From Monomorium pharaonis (lineage: Eukaryota; Arthropoda; Insecta; Hymenoptera; Formicidae): 64,000 nucleotides of DNA. Position numbers and translations under genes: made by a program. Of the stretch, positions 1 to 9,049 are shown one piece after another. The notes under the pieces were generated by a model. The model worked only from the letters and a program-made list of their open reading frames with translations, did not search any database and was not told where the DNA came from. The stretch lies in the NCBI RefSeq assembly GCF_013373865.1, contig NW_023415801.1, positions 1-64,000 of the forward strand. Reading direction: 5' to 3'. The stretch's first letter is position 1. Every line of letters begins with the position of its first letter.

Positions 1-521
1 CCAGAGGCCAAAGACATCCGGGTGCCCGTACACCCGGATAGTGTGGGATTCTATGGGGGCACATCGCGGGAGATACTGCCCCCTAGCCTACCCACTAAAA
101 ACCTCTTCCTATATTCTGTTCTATCTATCAGCCCTGATGTTAAAGATAATATCTCCCGAAATTTCCAGGTAGTAGTAGCGATGCCCAATATTTAGCCAGT
201 ATTAGTCATTATACTGTTAATGTATTTGCTAGTAGGGACATCTCGGTTTCGACCTGACGATCGGACTCGGAATCATAGATACTTTAAGCTGCAGTGGACC
301 GGTCGACTTTACTTGGTCGTTCTTCGAGGTTTGCCAAGGTTATCGAGTAGTAACTAGTAAAAAAATTAAAAATTGACATAAATTTAAAAAGTTAATAGCT
401 GTTAACTTATAGTATATAGTTAATTTTAAATATTTTAATTTTTAACTGTGACAAGTTATTTTGAAAAATTTAACTTAATATCAACTTGATTAACTTGAAC
501 TTAATTAATTAAAAAAATATA

Positions 522-890
522 TCAACTTACCCAAGCCTGAGGTTTGCGTATATTGAACTTCTTTTTTAATAAATCCCGGAGAAATTTCTTGCTCGCCTTA
601 GGACTTATAAAGTTCATGTTGTTAACTCCGGAGCGAGCGATAAACACACTCGGCTCTCTTTGCGTCCGTCGCATAAGAGTAGCGGAGTTCAGATCGGGTT
701 GGTAGGCGTTCTGCTCGCCCAGCGGGAGCCACGCTTGCCAGTAGTTATTCAGAGAGCCAATGCCATTCTTTTTGGCTGTCGATGACGACGTTGTCGTTGT
801 TTCTTCAGGTACACGAACGGGCATCAATTCGCCATTGCAAATCAATCCGAGAAACAGCAAGGTGGATAACATTCTCCACTGAGATACCAT
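522..890 (-). pseudogene. Peptide gene, unit 1 copy with frame breaks
   Basis: Same exon as in unit 2, but a 2-base loss near 895 separates the usual first ATG (912-910) from the rest, so the open frame begins at the internal Met equivalent to residue 9. A +4/-1 indel pair near 630 swaps Pro-Glu-Leu for Arg-Ser-Gly-Val, and a 1-base loss near 550 shifts the last residues. The signal-peptide core is intact. The indels may be consensus errors at a contig edge rather than real decay. Confidence 0.6.
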
Positions 891-1580
891 TCTTCTGTAG
901 GCTCAGCATCATTTTTGTTCTCGTGCTTCTTTTCGAGTTCGGAAAAGATATCTCAAGATGCTCGCGTCTGAATCTTATTCGCCACGTGTCACTTGTCCAC
1001 GCGCGTCGTGAGCTATGCGTCTCTGACGAGAGAAACGAAAGCTACTAAGTCTTCACGACTTTATATACAACGTATATAATCTCTAACGCTAACTCAAACG
1101 CAGCACTAAAAACTTCTGCTGACTTCTGACGCAGCCAAACGCTCCAGCTTCAACGAATGCAGTAGCAGCGGTGGCGACTGTGAAAAGCGACGCGCTTATA
1201 TACCATACCGAGCTGGCTACCCCGATCCACCATCAGCCAATCAGAAAGATTACCCGCTCTCTCGACTTTGCGAGAATACTATATGCGTCGCCGCGCGCTT
1301 GCTCGCCAGTTACTGCGCGGTGCCGCCGACAGGCGGCTCACCTCTCGGTTCTCTCGGGAGTAAAATGCAATTATATAAAGACTACCACCGCAGCACGATT
1401 AAGTAATAAGAAAAAATATAACTTTCTTCTCTTTAAGGGAGTTAACCTACATATAGCGCGGTCGTGCGAGCGCGAGGGTGCTTCATGTAGAAACGGATCG
1501 TCACATAATGCTATTACAGAATTGAGAGAGAGAGAGGAGAAGAGAGAATATTATAATATATATATATATATATATATATC

Positions 1581-1859
1581 TACACTGAGAAAAAAATTCT
1601 TTCAATCAAGAAAATGCATTTTCTTGAAATAGAATTCTTTGATGCAAACAAATATTTTTTTACAGCAACTAAACAATGTATGCTAGCAAATAAATATTTT
1701 ATTCTTTTAAGTAAATCATTTCGTACATTTTTGATTTTGTTCCTCTAAGTAATGATTTCATGACATCAATAGTATCATTATTAAACTGAAATAAATCATT
1801 TCTTTGTAATAAGAAAACCGAGTTTCTTAATGTATTTAAAGAAATTTTTTCTCAGTGTA
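1581..1859. mobile_element. TA-flanked MITE, unit 1
   Basis: Same element as at 7259-7540, slightly shortened by single-base losses in A/T runs. Both ends CACTGAGAAAAA are present. Confidence 0.7.
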
Positions 1860-4800
1860 TGTATCCGTATATGTATATTTATATATATATTTATGTATAA
1901 TGTAAATCATAAACGTATATCTATATATAATTATACATAATTTTATGTGTACGATCAGTATTCAAACTTATATAAAATTATATATAACTATACGTACTCG
2001 ACTTTTGGGGGTAAAATTTCTCACTCAATTAAAACGAGTGTGAACCCGTAATCATATATAACCTAGCCTAGCCTAGCCGCGTCTTAATCCTGTAAAAACA
2101 TTATGTGACGATCCTTCGCTACATGAGGCACCCTCGCGCTCGTCTGCCAATGAATGCGCGCCACTACCGATAGGTAGGTTAACTCTCTTATAGAGAAGGA
2201 AATTAATTTTTGCTTGACCTAATCCGCGCGTGCTGCGGGTAGTATATATTATAATATATACTATTTCTTATGATATTTATGTAACTGCATTTTACTCCCG
2301 AGAGAACCGAGAGTTAAGCCGTCTATCGGGTCTCGGCCGCGCAGTAACTGGCGAGCAAGCGTGCGGCGACGCAGTAAAGTGACTCTTTAATTAAGATATT
2401 CATTCCAAGAAGACATTCTCTCCAAAATAAAAACTGAAAATGTGCACTTCTTGATAAAGAATGAAGAAATTCAGTCTATAAGAGTGAGAAGTAACTCAAA
2501 TTCAAGTGACTCGGCGTGTCACTCTATATTTCGAGTGAGATTTTCACTCGAAAAAAATTTAGAGAGTAATTGTATTATAATATAAGTTTGTGTACGAATG
2601 CTTATAGCATTAGCCGCGTCCGCCGCTACTCGGCTATTAGAAGGAGAGAGACATCCGTCCTTTTTCTCCAAGGCTGCCACGAAGACGAGCGTTCAGCGCA
2701 TTGACGTCTTCTTCTTTAGATTGATACGACACTCATAATTTTTAATTACGATTTTCTTGCTTATCATGCTCACATTATCCCTTACGTGATAACCTATCCT
2801 ATCCATAATAAGTTTTATCGAAATCGTTTATCATCACGTCGTGAATCGTGACCTTTTTTTTGCGTAATGGGCGGTGAATGAGCGGGGCCTCTCATCAAGC
2901 GTCAACGCGCTAAACGCTCGTCTTCATGGCAGCCTTGGAGAAAAAGCAATCTAATAGCCAAGTAGCGGCGGACGCGGCCGAGCCGGCCCGAGACCCGAGA
3001 CTCGAGGCACGAACGCGACACCGAGTGCCCGCCCCCACCGTCGATGCTGGCGGCCGAAAACTTGCACCACTGATCGGCAGTCGAAACGTCTGCGCATTAT
3101 ATTAATCAATTAATGTATTAAATTGCGTTCGCGTTGCAATTCGTTTAAACGTATTTAACAATAAACAAAATTAATTTGCACACACATATCTTAATTGTGC
3201 TGACTCTTATTATCCTTCTTGTTTTAATTGAATTACAAGAGCCTAATTATTATTTTTAGTATTAATGTTGGGAATGTTGCTAATTTAAAATATATCAACA
3301 ATAAGAATTACATATAAGAACATTTAGAGTTTATCGGTAGTGTCTCTGAACGCTGTTCAGAGTCATATGCTACGTCGTACTAGTGTGAGTTTTTGATTTT
3401 TAGATCGATATAATGTACCCCGAAATCATTTCAGTAGCACTTTTGTTTGGTCATAGTGGATTTGCTATATCAAATTTTTAATTTTTAGCAGTGGATTCAG
3501 ATTTAGCGACCAAAAAGCTTGTAGGATACCAAGTTTCAATTATTTCCCATTGAAAATTGACGTAGTTACAGATTTTTGTCGCCTAACGTCTCGTTTTCTC
3601 CCACTGTGGGACGTAGAAAAGCGACATTGAAAAGCGACGGACGACGTAAAGGCCCTCACACATGAATTGACATATCCATAACATTAAGGTTTCGACGCGT
3701 TGCAGAATTGGGCGACCGTAACCGTAACCGGCTGAATCAAGTACGTGAGTGATCGAAACCTTACTCATATGGTAATGTCAGTTCATGTGTGAGGACCTTA
3801 AGATTTATTTCCTTCTCTCTCTCCGGCGTGCTCCTGCGTGTATTCTTATTGGGTCACGTGGGTTAGCCAGTGACTCGTTCTAATTGTAAGTGACGTGCAG
3901 GACATGCAGGATGAGGTTATAATACAAATTTCGATTGCAAATATGTGTAATATATGAAATTTATATGGTAAATATTCTCGTATTGTTATTTTATTATTAT
4001 ACATATATATTAAACATTTAACTGAGCTATGTTACTCTCTGATTCAATTTTACACTGGCGTCGATGAGACAGATAAGATGTGTGCAACAGTTAAATGTTG
4101 CTGTAATTTACAATCGATATGTACAGCTTTTAATCTGCTTTAATAAAACTGTAAATAAATGTTTTTTATAATACTAATTTTTATTCTTTGCTTTATTAGT
4201 AATGTATGTATAATTACAGGTACCTTGGTGACAAAAGAACTTATCCTTACAACGTTCTCAATATTGCAAACCAATGCACAACTCTACGTGTCACACCTCA
4301 TCTATTTAACCACCAGCATCAACAGTGTAAAATTAATTAAACAGAGGGTAACATAACTCAGATTTTACACTGGTGTCGATGAGATAGACGAGATGTCGTG
4401 CGATATAGAATTGTGGATCAGTTAAATGTTGCTGTAATTGTCAATCAATATTCACAACTTATTAATTAGTTTGAATAAAACTTTAAATACTAATTTGTAT
4501 TCTTTACTTTAGTAGTAACGTACATAATTGCCGGTACCTTGGTGACAAAGGATGGTTCTTATCCTTACAACGTTATCAATATTTAACCGATGCACAACTC
4601 TACGTCACACTTCATTTATTTAATCATCAACACCAATGAAAAATTAATTAATCAGTGAGTAACGAGCTCAGATTTTACACTGGCGTCGATGAGATAGATG
4701 AGATGTTGTGTGACATAGAATTGTGGATCAGTGAAATGTTGCTGTAATTGTCAATCAATATTCACAACTGTTAATTAGCTCGAATAAAATTTTCAATAAA

Positions 4801-5560
4801 TGTTTTAATAATACTAATTTTTATTCTTTACTTTACTAGTAACGTATATAATTTCCGGTGACAAACCTTGGTGACAAAAGATGGTTCTTATCCTTACAAC
4901 GTTATCAATATTTAACCGATGAACAAGTCTACGTCACACCTTATCTATTTAATCATCACCATCAATATATAATTGATTAAATTTAAATTTAAGGAAAAAA
5001 ATTACATCAATCCAAGATGATCCTTTTAATCAAATTCAACTTAAGTGGCCTATAAACACTGCAAAATATATCCGTTATATCCGAAGAAAATTACCTTTTT
5101 AAAAAAGGTAAAAAAAAGGCGCCAAATGTATGGTTTTTCTTTAAGGAAAGAAATAGCAAATCCAAGGTAGGACTTTTGATTAAATTTCACCTGAGTGACA
5201 TATATAGTATACCTTTATGGTTGGAAAAAATCACATTTGTTTATGTATCAAATAAATCCAAGATAATACTCTTCATCAAATTCAATCAAAATGATACATA
5301 TAATATAAGTGATATATAGTATACTGTAAAGAAACACATCTTATACCTAAGATAAAACTTCATCTAATTTAGCCCAAGTAATATCACAGACCTTCTTATT
5401 CCAACCAAAATCTAACTTTAATTATTAAACTAACGATTATTTTAAATGAAGAATTACACGCGCACGCATTAACCTTCTCTACAAAAATAATGATATCAGA
5501 ATATTTTGCACCAAATATAACAATGGATATTTATATGAACTGAAACATCTACTGTATTAT

Positions 5561-5595
<35 letters not shown>

Positions 5596-5689
5596 TTTTT
5601 TTTTTTTTTAACGAGGAAGAGGAAAATCTTCAACCTGACCATCTTGGAAGGATAACTTTGTAGTTATCAACCACCAAGAGGCCAAAGAC

Positions 5690-5834
5690 ATCCGGGTGCC
5701 CGTACACCCGGATAGTGTGGGATTCTATGGGGGCACATCGCGGGAGATACTGCCCCCATAGCCTACCCACTAAAAACCTCTTCCTATATTCTGTTCTATC
5801 TATTCAGCCCTGATGTTAAAGATAATATCTCCCG
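5690..5834. other. GC-rich hairpin block at the unit start (unit 2)
   Basis: Three perfect complementary pairs fall within 145 bases of otherwise AT-rich DNA: ATCCGGGTG with CACCCGGAT (5690-5698/5705-5713), an 11-base pair CTATGGGGGCA with TGCCCCCATAG (5725-5735/5751-5761), and CGGGAGATA with TATCTCCCG (5741-5749/5826-5834). The second and third pairs overlap in space and would form alternative folds. The block is intact in all clean units; unit 1 and the noisy copies have indels in it. It could be a structured RNA element or a replication or recombination feature; I cannot assign it. Confidence 0.55.
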
Positions 5835-6183
5835 AAATTTCCGGTAGTAGTAGCGATGCCCAATATTTAGCCAGTATTAGTCATTATACTGTTAATGTAT
5901 TTTGCTAGTAGGGACATCTCGGTTTCGACCTGACGATCGGACTCGGAATTCATAGATACTTTAAGCTGCAGTGGACCGGTCGACTTTACTTGGTCGTTCT
6001 TCGAGGTTTGCCAAGGTTATCGAGTAGTAACTAGTAAAAAAATTAAAAATTGACAATAAATTTAAAAAGTTAATAGCTGTTAACTTATAGTATATAGTTA
6101 ATTTTAAATATTTTAATTTTTTAACTGTGACAAGTTATTTTGAAAAATTTAACTTAATATCAACTTGATTAACTTGAACTTAA
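5835..6183. other. No gene seen; AT-rich stretch downstream of the peptide exon (unit 2)
   Basis: This interval has a mixed part (5950-6030, several CG dinucleotides) and a strongly AT-rich part (6035-6183) with repeated TTAACTT-like words. On the gene's strand it would be intron or 3' sequence. A CTGCAG at 5971-5976 could serve as an acceptor but is followed almost at once by an in-frame stop, so it is not a supported exon. Confidence 0.5.
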
Positions 6184-6591
6184 TTAATTAAAAAAATATA
6201 TCAACTTACCCAAGCCTGAGGTTTGCGTATTATTGAACTTCTTTTTTAATAAATCCCGGAGAAATTTCTTGCTCGCCTTAGGACTTATAAAGTTCATGTT
6301 GTTTAACTCCGGAGCGATAAACACACTCGGCTCTCTTTGCGTCCGTCGCATAAGAGTAGCGGAGTTCAGATCGGGTTGGTAGGCGTTCTGCTCGCCCAGC
6401 GGGAGCCACGCTTGCCAGTAGTTATTCAGAGAGCCAATGCCATTCTTTTTGGCTGTCGATGACGACGTTGTCGTTGTTTCTTCAGGTACACGAACGGGCA
6501 TCAATTCGCCATTGCAAATCAATCCGAGAAACAGCAAGGTGGATAACATTCTCCACTGAGATACCATTCTTCGCTGTAGGCTCAGCATCAT
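6184..6591 (-). CDS. Putative secreted, dibasic-processed small protein (unit 2; reference copy)
   Basis: I do not recognise this protein. The 135-residue frame starts at an ATG in good insect context (ACAAAAATG); in-frame Mets also lie at 9 and 15. Residues 15-26 are a hydrophobic core after Arg7, Arg8 and Arg14, a typical signal peptide, with cleavage likely just after Cys26-Asn-Gly. A Thr/Ser run (39-46) follows. Dibasic sites at Lys48-Lys49, Arg82-Arg83 and Lys108-Lys109 could release peptides. Residues 105-119 are Lys-rich and alternate with Phe/Leu, so they may form a cationic amphipathic helix. Asn120 is an N-glycosylation sequon. The only Cys is in the signal, so a disulfide-knotted fold is excluded. 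A GTAAGT donor at 6209-6204 falls inside codon 128, so the last eight residues of the open frame are probably intron and the true C-terminus lies in an exon I could not identify. A neuropeptide-like, antimicrobial or gland-secreted product is inference only. Confidence 0.65.
   Translation of the reverse strand: MMLSLQRRMVSQWRMLSTLLFLGLICNGELMPVRVPEETTTTSSSTAKKNGIGSLNNYWQAWLPLGEQNAYQPDLNSATLMRRTQREPSVFIAPELNNMNFISPKASKKFLRDLLKKKFNNTQTSGLGKLIYFFN
6204..6210 (-). other. Predicted 5' splice site of the peptide gene (unit 2)
   Basis: On the minus strand the exon reads CTTGG followed by GTAAGTTGA, a strong GT donor. With the exon ending at 6210 the intron would be phase 1 (127 codons plus one base). 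The sequence beyond is AT-rich and intron-like. The same site occurs in every clean unit. I found no convincing acceptor and downstream coding exon in the remaining unit sequence. Confidence 0.55.
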
Positions 6592-6705
6592 TTTTGTTCT
6601 CGTGCTTCTTTTCGTCGAGTTCGGAAAAGATATCTCAAGATGCTCGCGTCTGAATCTTATTCGCCACGTGTCACTTGTCCACGCGCGTCGTGAGCTATGC
6701 GTCTC

Positions 6706-6926
6706 TGACGAGAGAAACGAAAGCTACTAAGTCTTCACGACTTTATATACAACGTATATAATCTCTAACGCTAACTCAAACGCAGCACTAAAAACTTCTG
6801 CTGACTTCTGACGCAGCCAAACGCTCCAGCTTCAACGAATGCAGTAGCAGCGGTGGCGACTGTGAAAAGCGACGCGCTTATATACCATACCGAGCTGGCT
6901 ACCCCGATCCACCATCAGCCAATCAG
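6706..6926 (-). promoter_or_regulatory. Promoter region with two TATA-like boxes and a CCAAT box (unit 2)
   Basis: Upstream of the peptide gene on the minus strand there is a TATATAAAG box at 6741-6749, with an initiator-like TCAGAG at 6703-6708, about 43 bases downstream and so further than usual. A second box, TATATAAG followed by GCGCG, lies at 6878-6885 with a CACAGT sequence 22-24 bases downstream. An inverted CCAAT box (plus-strand CCAAT at 6919-6923) lies 34 bases upstream of this second box. Either box could drive the gene. The start site cannot be fixed from sequence alone. Confidence 0.45.
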
Positions 6927-6965
6927 AAAGATTACCCGCTCTCTCGACTTTGCGAGAATACTATA

Positions 6966-7204
6966 TGCGTCGCCGCGCGCTTGCTCGCCAGTTACTGCGC
7001 GGCTGCCGCCGACAGGCGGCTCACCTCTCGGTTCTCTCGGGAGTAAAATGCAATTATATAAAGACTACCACCCGCAGCACGATTAAGTAATAAGAAAAAA
7101 TATAACTTTCTTCTCTTTAAGGGAGTTAACCTACATATAGCGCGGTCGTGCCGAGCGCGAGGGTGCTTCATGTAGAAACGGATCGTCACATAATGCTATT
7201 ACAG
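6966..7204 (+). repeat. Left arm of long inverted repeat 1 (unit 2)
   Basis: This 239 bp CpG-rich arm pairs, with scattered mismatches and small indels, with 7771-8054 read in reverse complement. Shared blocks include CATTATGTGACGATCC, GCACCCTCGCGCTCG and CTGGCGAGCAAGC. The two arms flank the microsatellite and the TA MITE, so a transcript across both could fold into a long hairpin. The pair is present in every unit. In other clean units the left arm ends about 50 bp or less before the MITE. Confidence 0.8.
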
Positions 7205-7258
7205 AATTGAGAGAGAGAGAGAAGAGAGATATAATATATATATATATATATATATATC
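7205..7258. repeat. (GA)n/(TA)n microsatellite (unit 2)
   Basis: A GA-rich run followed by a TA run directly before the MITE. TA run length differs between units (longest in units 1-3, shorter from unit 4), as expected for slippage. Where the inverted fragment at 48908 should enter this tract, the assembly shows (ATC)n instead. Confidence 0.85.
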
Positions 7259-7540
7259 TACACTGAGAAAAAAAATTCTTTCAATCAAGAAAATGCATTT
7301 TCTTGAAATAGAATTCTTTGATGCAAACAAATATTTTTTTACAGCAACTAAACAATGTATGCTAGCAAATAAATATTTTATTCTTTTAAGTAAATCATTT
7401 CGTACATTTTTGATTTTGTTCCTCTAAGTAATGATTTCATGACATCAATAGTATCATTATTAAACTGAAATAAATCATTTCTTTGTAATAAGAAAACCGA
7501 GTTTCTTAAATGTATTTAAAGAAATTTTTTTCTCAGTGTA
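7259..7540. mobile_element. TA-flanked MITE with CACTGAG ends (unit 2; reference)
   Basis: An element of about 280 bp bounded by TA dinucleotides, with terminal inverted repeats of about 24 bases: left TACACTGAGAAAAAAAATTC, right end the reverse complement of TACACTGAGAAAAAAATTTC. It has no coding capacity and is AT-rich, and an internal 22-base palindrome (around TGCA, about 7287-7308) follows the left end. The TA duplication and short ends fit a Tc1/mariner-type MITE (family knowledge; the assignment is inference). It sits inside a TA microsatellite, between the two arms of inverted repeat 1, at the same place in every unit, so it was inserted before the array expanded. Confidence 0.75.
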
Positions 7541-7770
7541 TGTATCCGTATATGTATATTTATATATATATTTATGTATAATGTAAATCATAAACGTATA
7601 TCTATATATAATTATACATAATTTTATGTGTACGATCAGTATTCAAACTTATATAAAATTATATATAACTATACGTACTCGACTTTTGGGGGTAAAATTT
7701 CTCACTCAATTAAAACGAGTGTGAACCCGTAATCATATATAACCTAGCCTAGCCTAGCCGCGTCTTAATC
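7541..7770. other. No gene seen; TA-rich spacer with CCTAG triplet (unit 2)
   Basis: Mostly TATA-type low-complexity sequence with little else. At 7743-7757 the pentamer CCTAG occurs three times in a row. It resembles but does not match the common insect telomere pentamer (CCTAA), and three copies are too few to mean much. Confidence 0.5.
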
Positions 7771-8054
7771 CTGTAAAAACATTATGTGACGATCCTTCGC
7801 TACATGAGGCACCCTCGCGCTCGTCTGCCAATGAATGCGCGCCACTACCGATAGGTAGGTTAACTCTCTTATAGAGAAGGAAATTAATTTTTGCTTGACC
7901 TAATCCGCGCGTGCTGCGGGTAGTATATATTATAATATATACTATTTCTTATGATATTTATGTAACTGCATTTTACTCCCGAGAGAACCGAGAGTTAAGC
8001 CGTCTAACGGGTCTCGGCCGCGCAGTAACTGGCGAGCAAGCGTGCGGCGACGCA
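7771..8054 (-). repeat. Right arm of long inverted repeat 1 (unit 2)
   Basis: Diverged inverted copy of 6966-7204. It begins at CTGTAAAAACATTATGTG and ends at GCGACGCA. It lacks the TATA and CCAAT elements that lie further out on the gene side, so only the promoter-distal part was duplicated. It also has a private TATATATTATAATATATA insertion-like stretch at 7923-7940. The right arm starts about 230 bp after the MITE in each unit. Confidence 0.8.
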
Positions 8055-8293
8055 GTAAAGTGACTCTTTAATTAAGATATTCATTCCAAGAAGACATTCT
8101 CTCCAAAATAAAAACTGAAAATGTGCACTTCTTGATAAAGAATGAAGAAATTCAGTCTATAAGAGTGAGAAGTAACTCAAATTCAAGTGACTCGGCGTGT
8201 CACTCTATATTTCGAGTGAGATTTTCACTCGAAAAAAATTTAGAGAGTAATTGTATTATAATATAAGTTTGTGTACGAATGCTTATAGCATTA
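8055..8293. other. No gene seen; spacer with GAGTGA/TCACTC words (unit 2)
   Basis: Contains repeated GAGTGA and TCACTC words, including a perfect stem CGAGTGA-GATTT-TCACTCG at about 8213-8231, and a short AATGCT-TAT-AGCATT stem near 8278-8292. No coding frame of note. It may be the remnant of a small inverted-repeat element. Confidence 0.4.
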
Positions 8294-8660
8294 GCCGCGT
8301 CCGCCGCTACTCGGCTATTAGAAGGAGAGAGACATCCGTCCTTTTTCTCCAAGGCTGCCACGAAGACGAGCGTTCAGCGCATTGACGTCTTCTTCTTTAG
8401 ATTGATACGACACTCATAATTTTTAATTACGATTTTCTTGCTTATCATGCTCACATTATCCCTTACGTGATAACCTATCCTATCCATAATAAGTTTTATC
8501 GAAATCGTTTATCATCACGTCGTGAATCGTGACCTTTTTTTTTGCGTAATGGGCGGTGAATGAGCGGGGCCTCTCATCAAGCGTCAACGCGCTAAACGCT
8601 CGTCTTCATGGCAGCCTTGGAGAAAAAGCAATCTAATAGCCAAGTAGCGGCGGACGCGGC
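8294..8660. repeat. Long inverted repeat 2 (unit 2)
   Basis: Left arm 8294-8387 and right arm 8581-8660 are inverted copies: both contain GCCGCGTCCGCCGCTACT, TTTTTCTCCAAGGCTGCCA and AAGACGAGCGTT (right arm in reverse complement). The left arm has an extra AGGAGAGAGACATCC stretch. The ~190 bp spacer is AT-rich with no coding frame. The size and long arms would suit a fold-back MITE, but no clear target duplication is seen, so a local inverted duplication is equally possible. Confidence 0.7.
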
Positions 8661-8787
8661 CGAGCCGGCCCGAGACCCGAGACTCGAGGCACGAACGCGA
8701 CACCGAGTGCCCGCCCCCACCGTCGATGCTGGCGGCCGAAAACTTGCACCACTGATCGGCAGTCGAAACGTCTGCGCATTATATTAA
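8608..8787 (+). CDS. Short GC-rich open frame, 59 codons (unit 2); doubtful
   Basis: An ATG in the right arm of inverted repeat 2 opens a 59-codon frame, MAALEKKQSNSQ then Ala/Arg/Pro-rich, ending in TAA inside AT-rich DNA. There is no signal peptide and no family I recognise. It recurs unchanged at 2936-3115, 14293-14472, 19973-20152, 25660-25839, 31348-31527, 37034-37213, 42674-42853, 56323-56502 and 61962-62141, but so does all surrounding DNA. High GC alone makes long open frames likely, and the left arm's counterpart has GTG in place of ATG. Treat it as a possible but unproven small ORF. Confidence 0.15.
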   Translation: MAALEKKQSNSQVAADAAEPARDPRLEARTRHRVPAPTVDAGGRKLAPLIGSRNVCALY

Positions 8788-9016
8788 TCAATTAATGTAT
8801 TAAATTGCGTTCGCGTTGCAATTCGTTTAAACGTATTTAACAATAAACAAAATTAATTTGCACACACATATCTTAATTGTGCTGACTCTTATTATCCTTC
8901 TTGTTTTAATTGAATTACAAGAGCCTAATTATTATTTTTAGTATTAATGTTGGGAATGTTGCTAATTTAAAATATATCAACAATAAGAATTACATATAAG
9001 AACATTTAGAGTTTAT
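8788..9016. other. No gene seen; AT-rich spacer (unit 2)
   Basis: AT-rich sequence with no coding frame or clear repeat. It holds the marker site where units 1-3 read GTTGGGAATG and units 4-10 read GTTGGCAATG (8954 in unit 2). Confidence 0.6.
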
Positions 9017-9018
9017 CG

Positions 9019-9048
9019 GTAGACACGGTAGTGTCTCTGAACGCTGTT
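9019..9048. other. Twin short hairpins (unit 2)
   Basis: Two perfect stems adjoin: AGACAC-GGTA-GTGTCT and CTCTGAAC-GCT-GTTCAGAG. Unit 1 lacks nine bases of the first hairpin, leaving only the second; all other clean units have both. The function is unknown. Confidence 0.5.
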
Positions 9049-9049
9049 C

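Larger units (their letters stand above)
1..5673. repeat. Array unit 1 (window edge, most divergent full unit)
   Basis: First 5.67 kb unit of the tandem array. It has the same order of parts as the others but carries many private single-base indels, densest in the first 1 kb, such as loss of CA in the stem at about 80-95. It also lacks a 9-base segment of the hairpin near 3337. Its copy of the peptide gene is frame-disrupted. Either this is an old end copy or its consensus is poorly polished. Confidence 0.93.

Noticed and set aside
6459..6653. 64-residue plus-strand frame opposite the peptide gene
   Set aside because: It is antisense to the better supported minus-strand exon and runs out through its 5' UTR.
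7743..7757. CCTAG x3 as telomeric repeat
   Set aside because: Only three pentamers are present and the sequence differs from the insect telomere pentamer.
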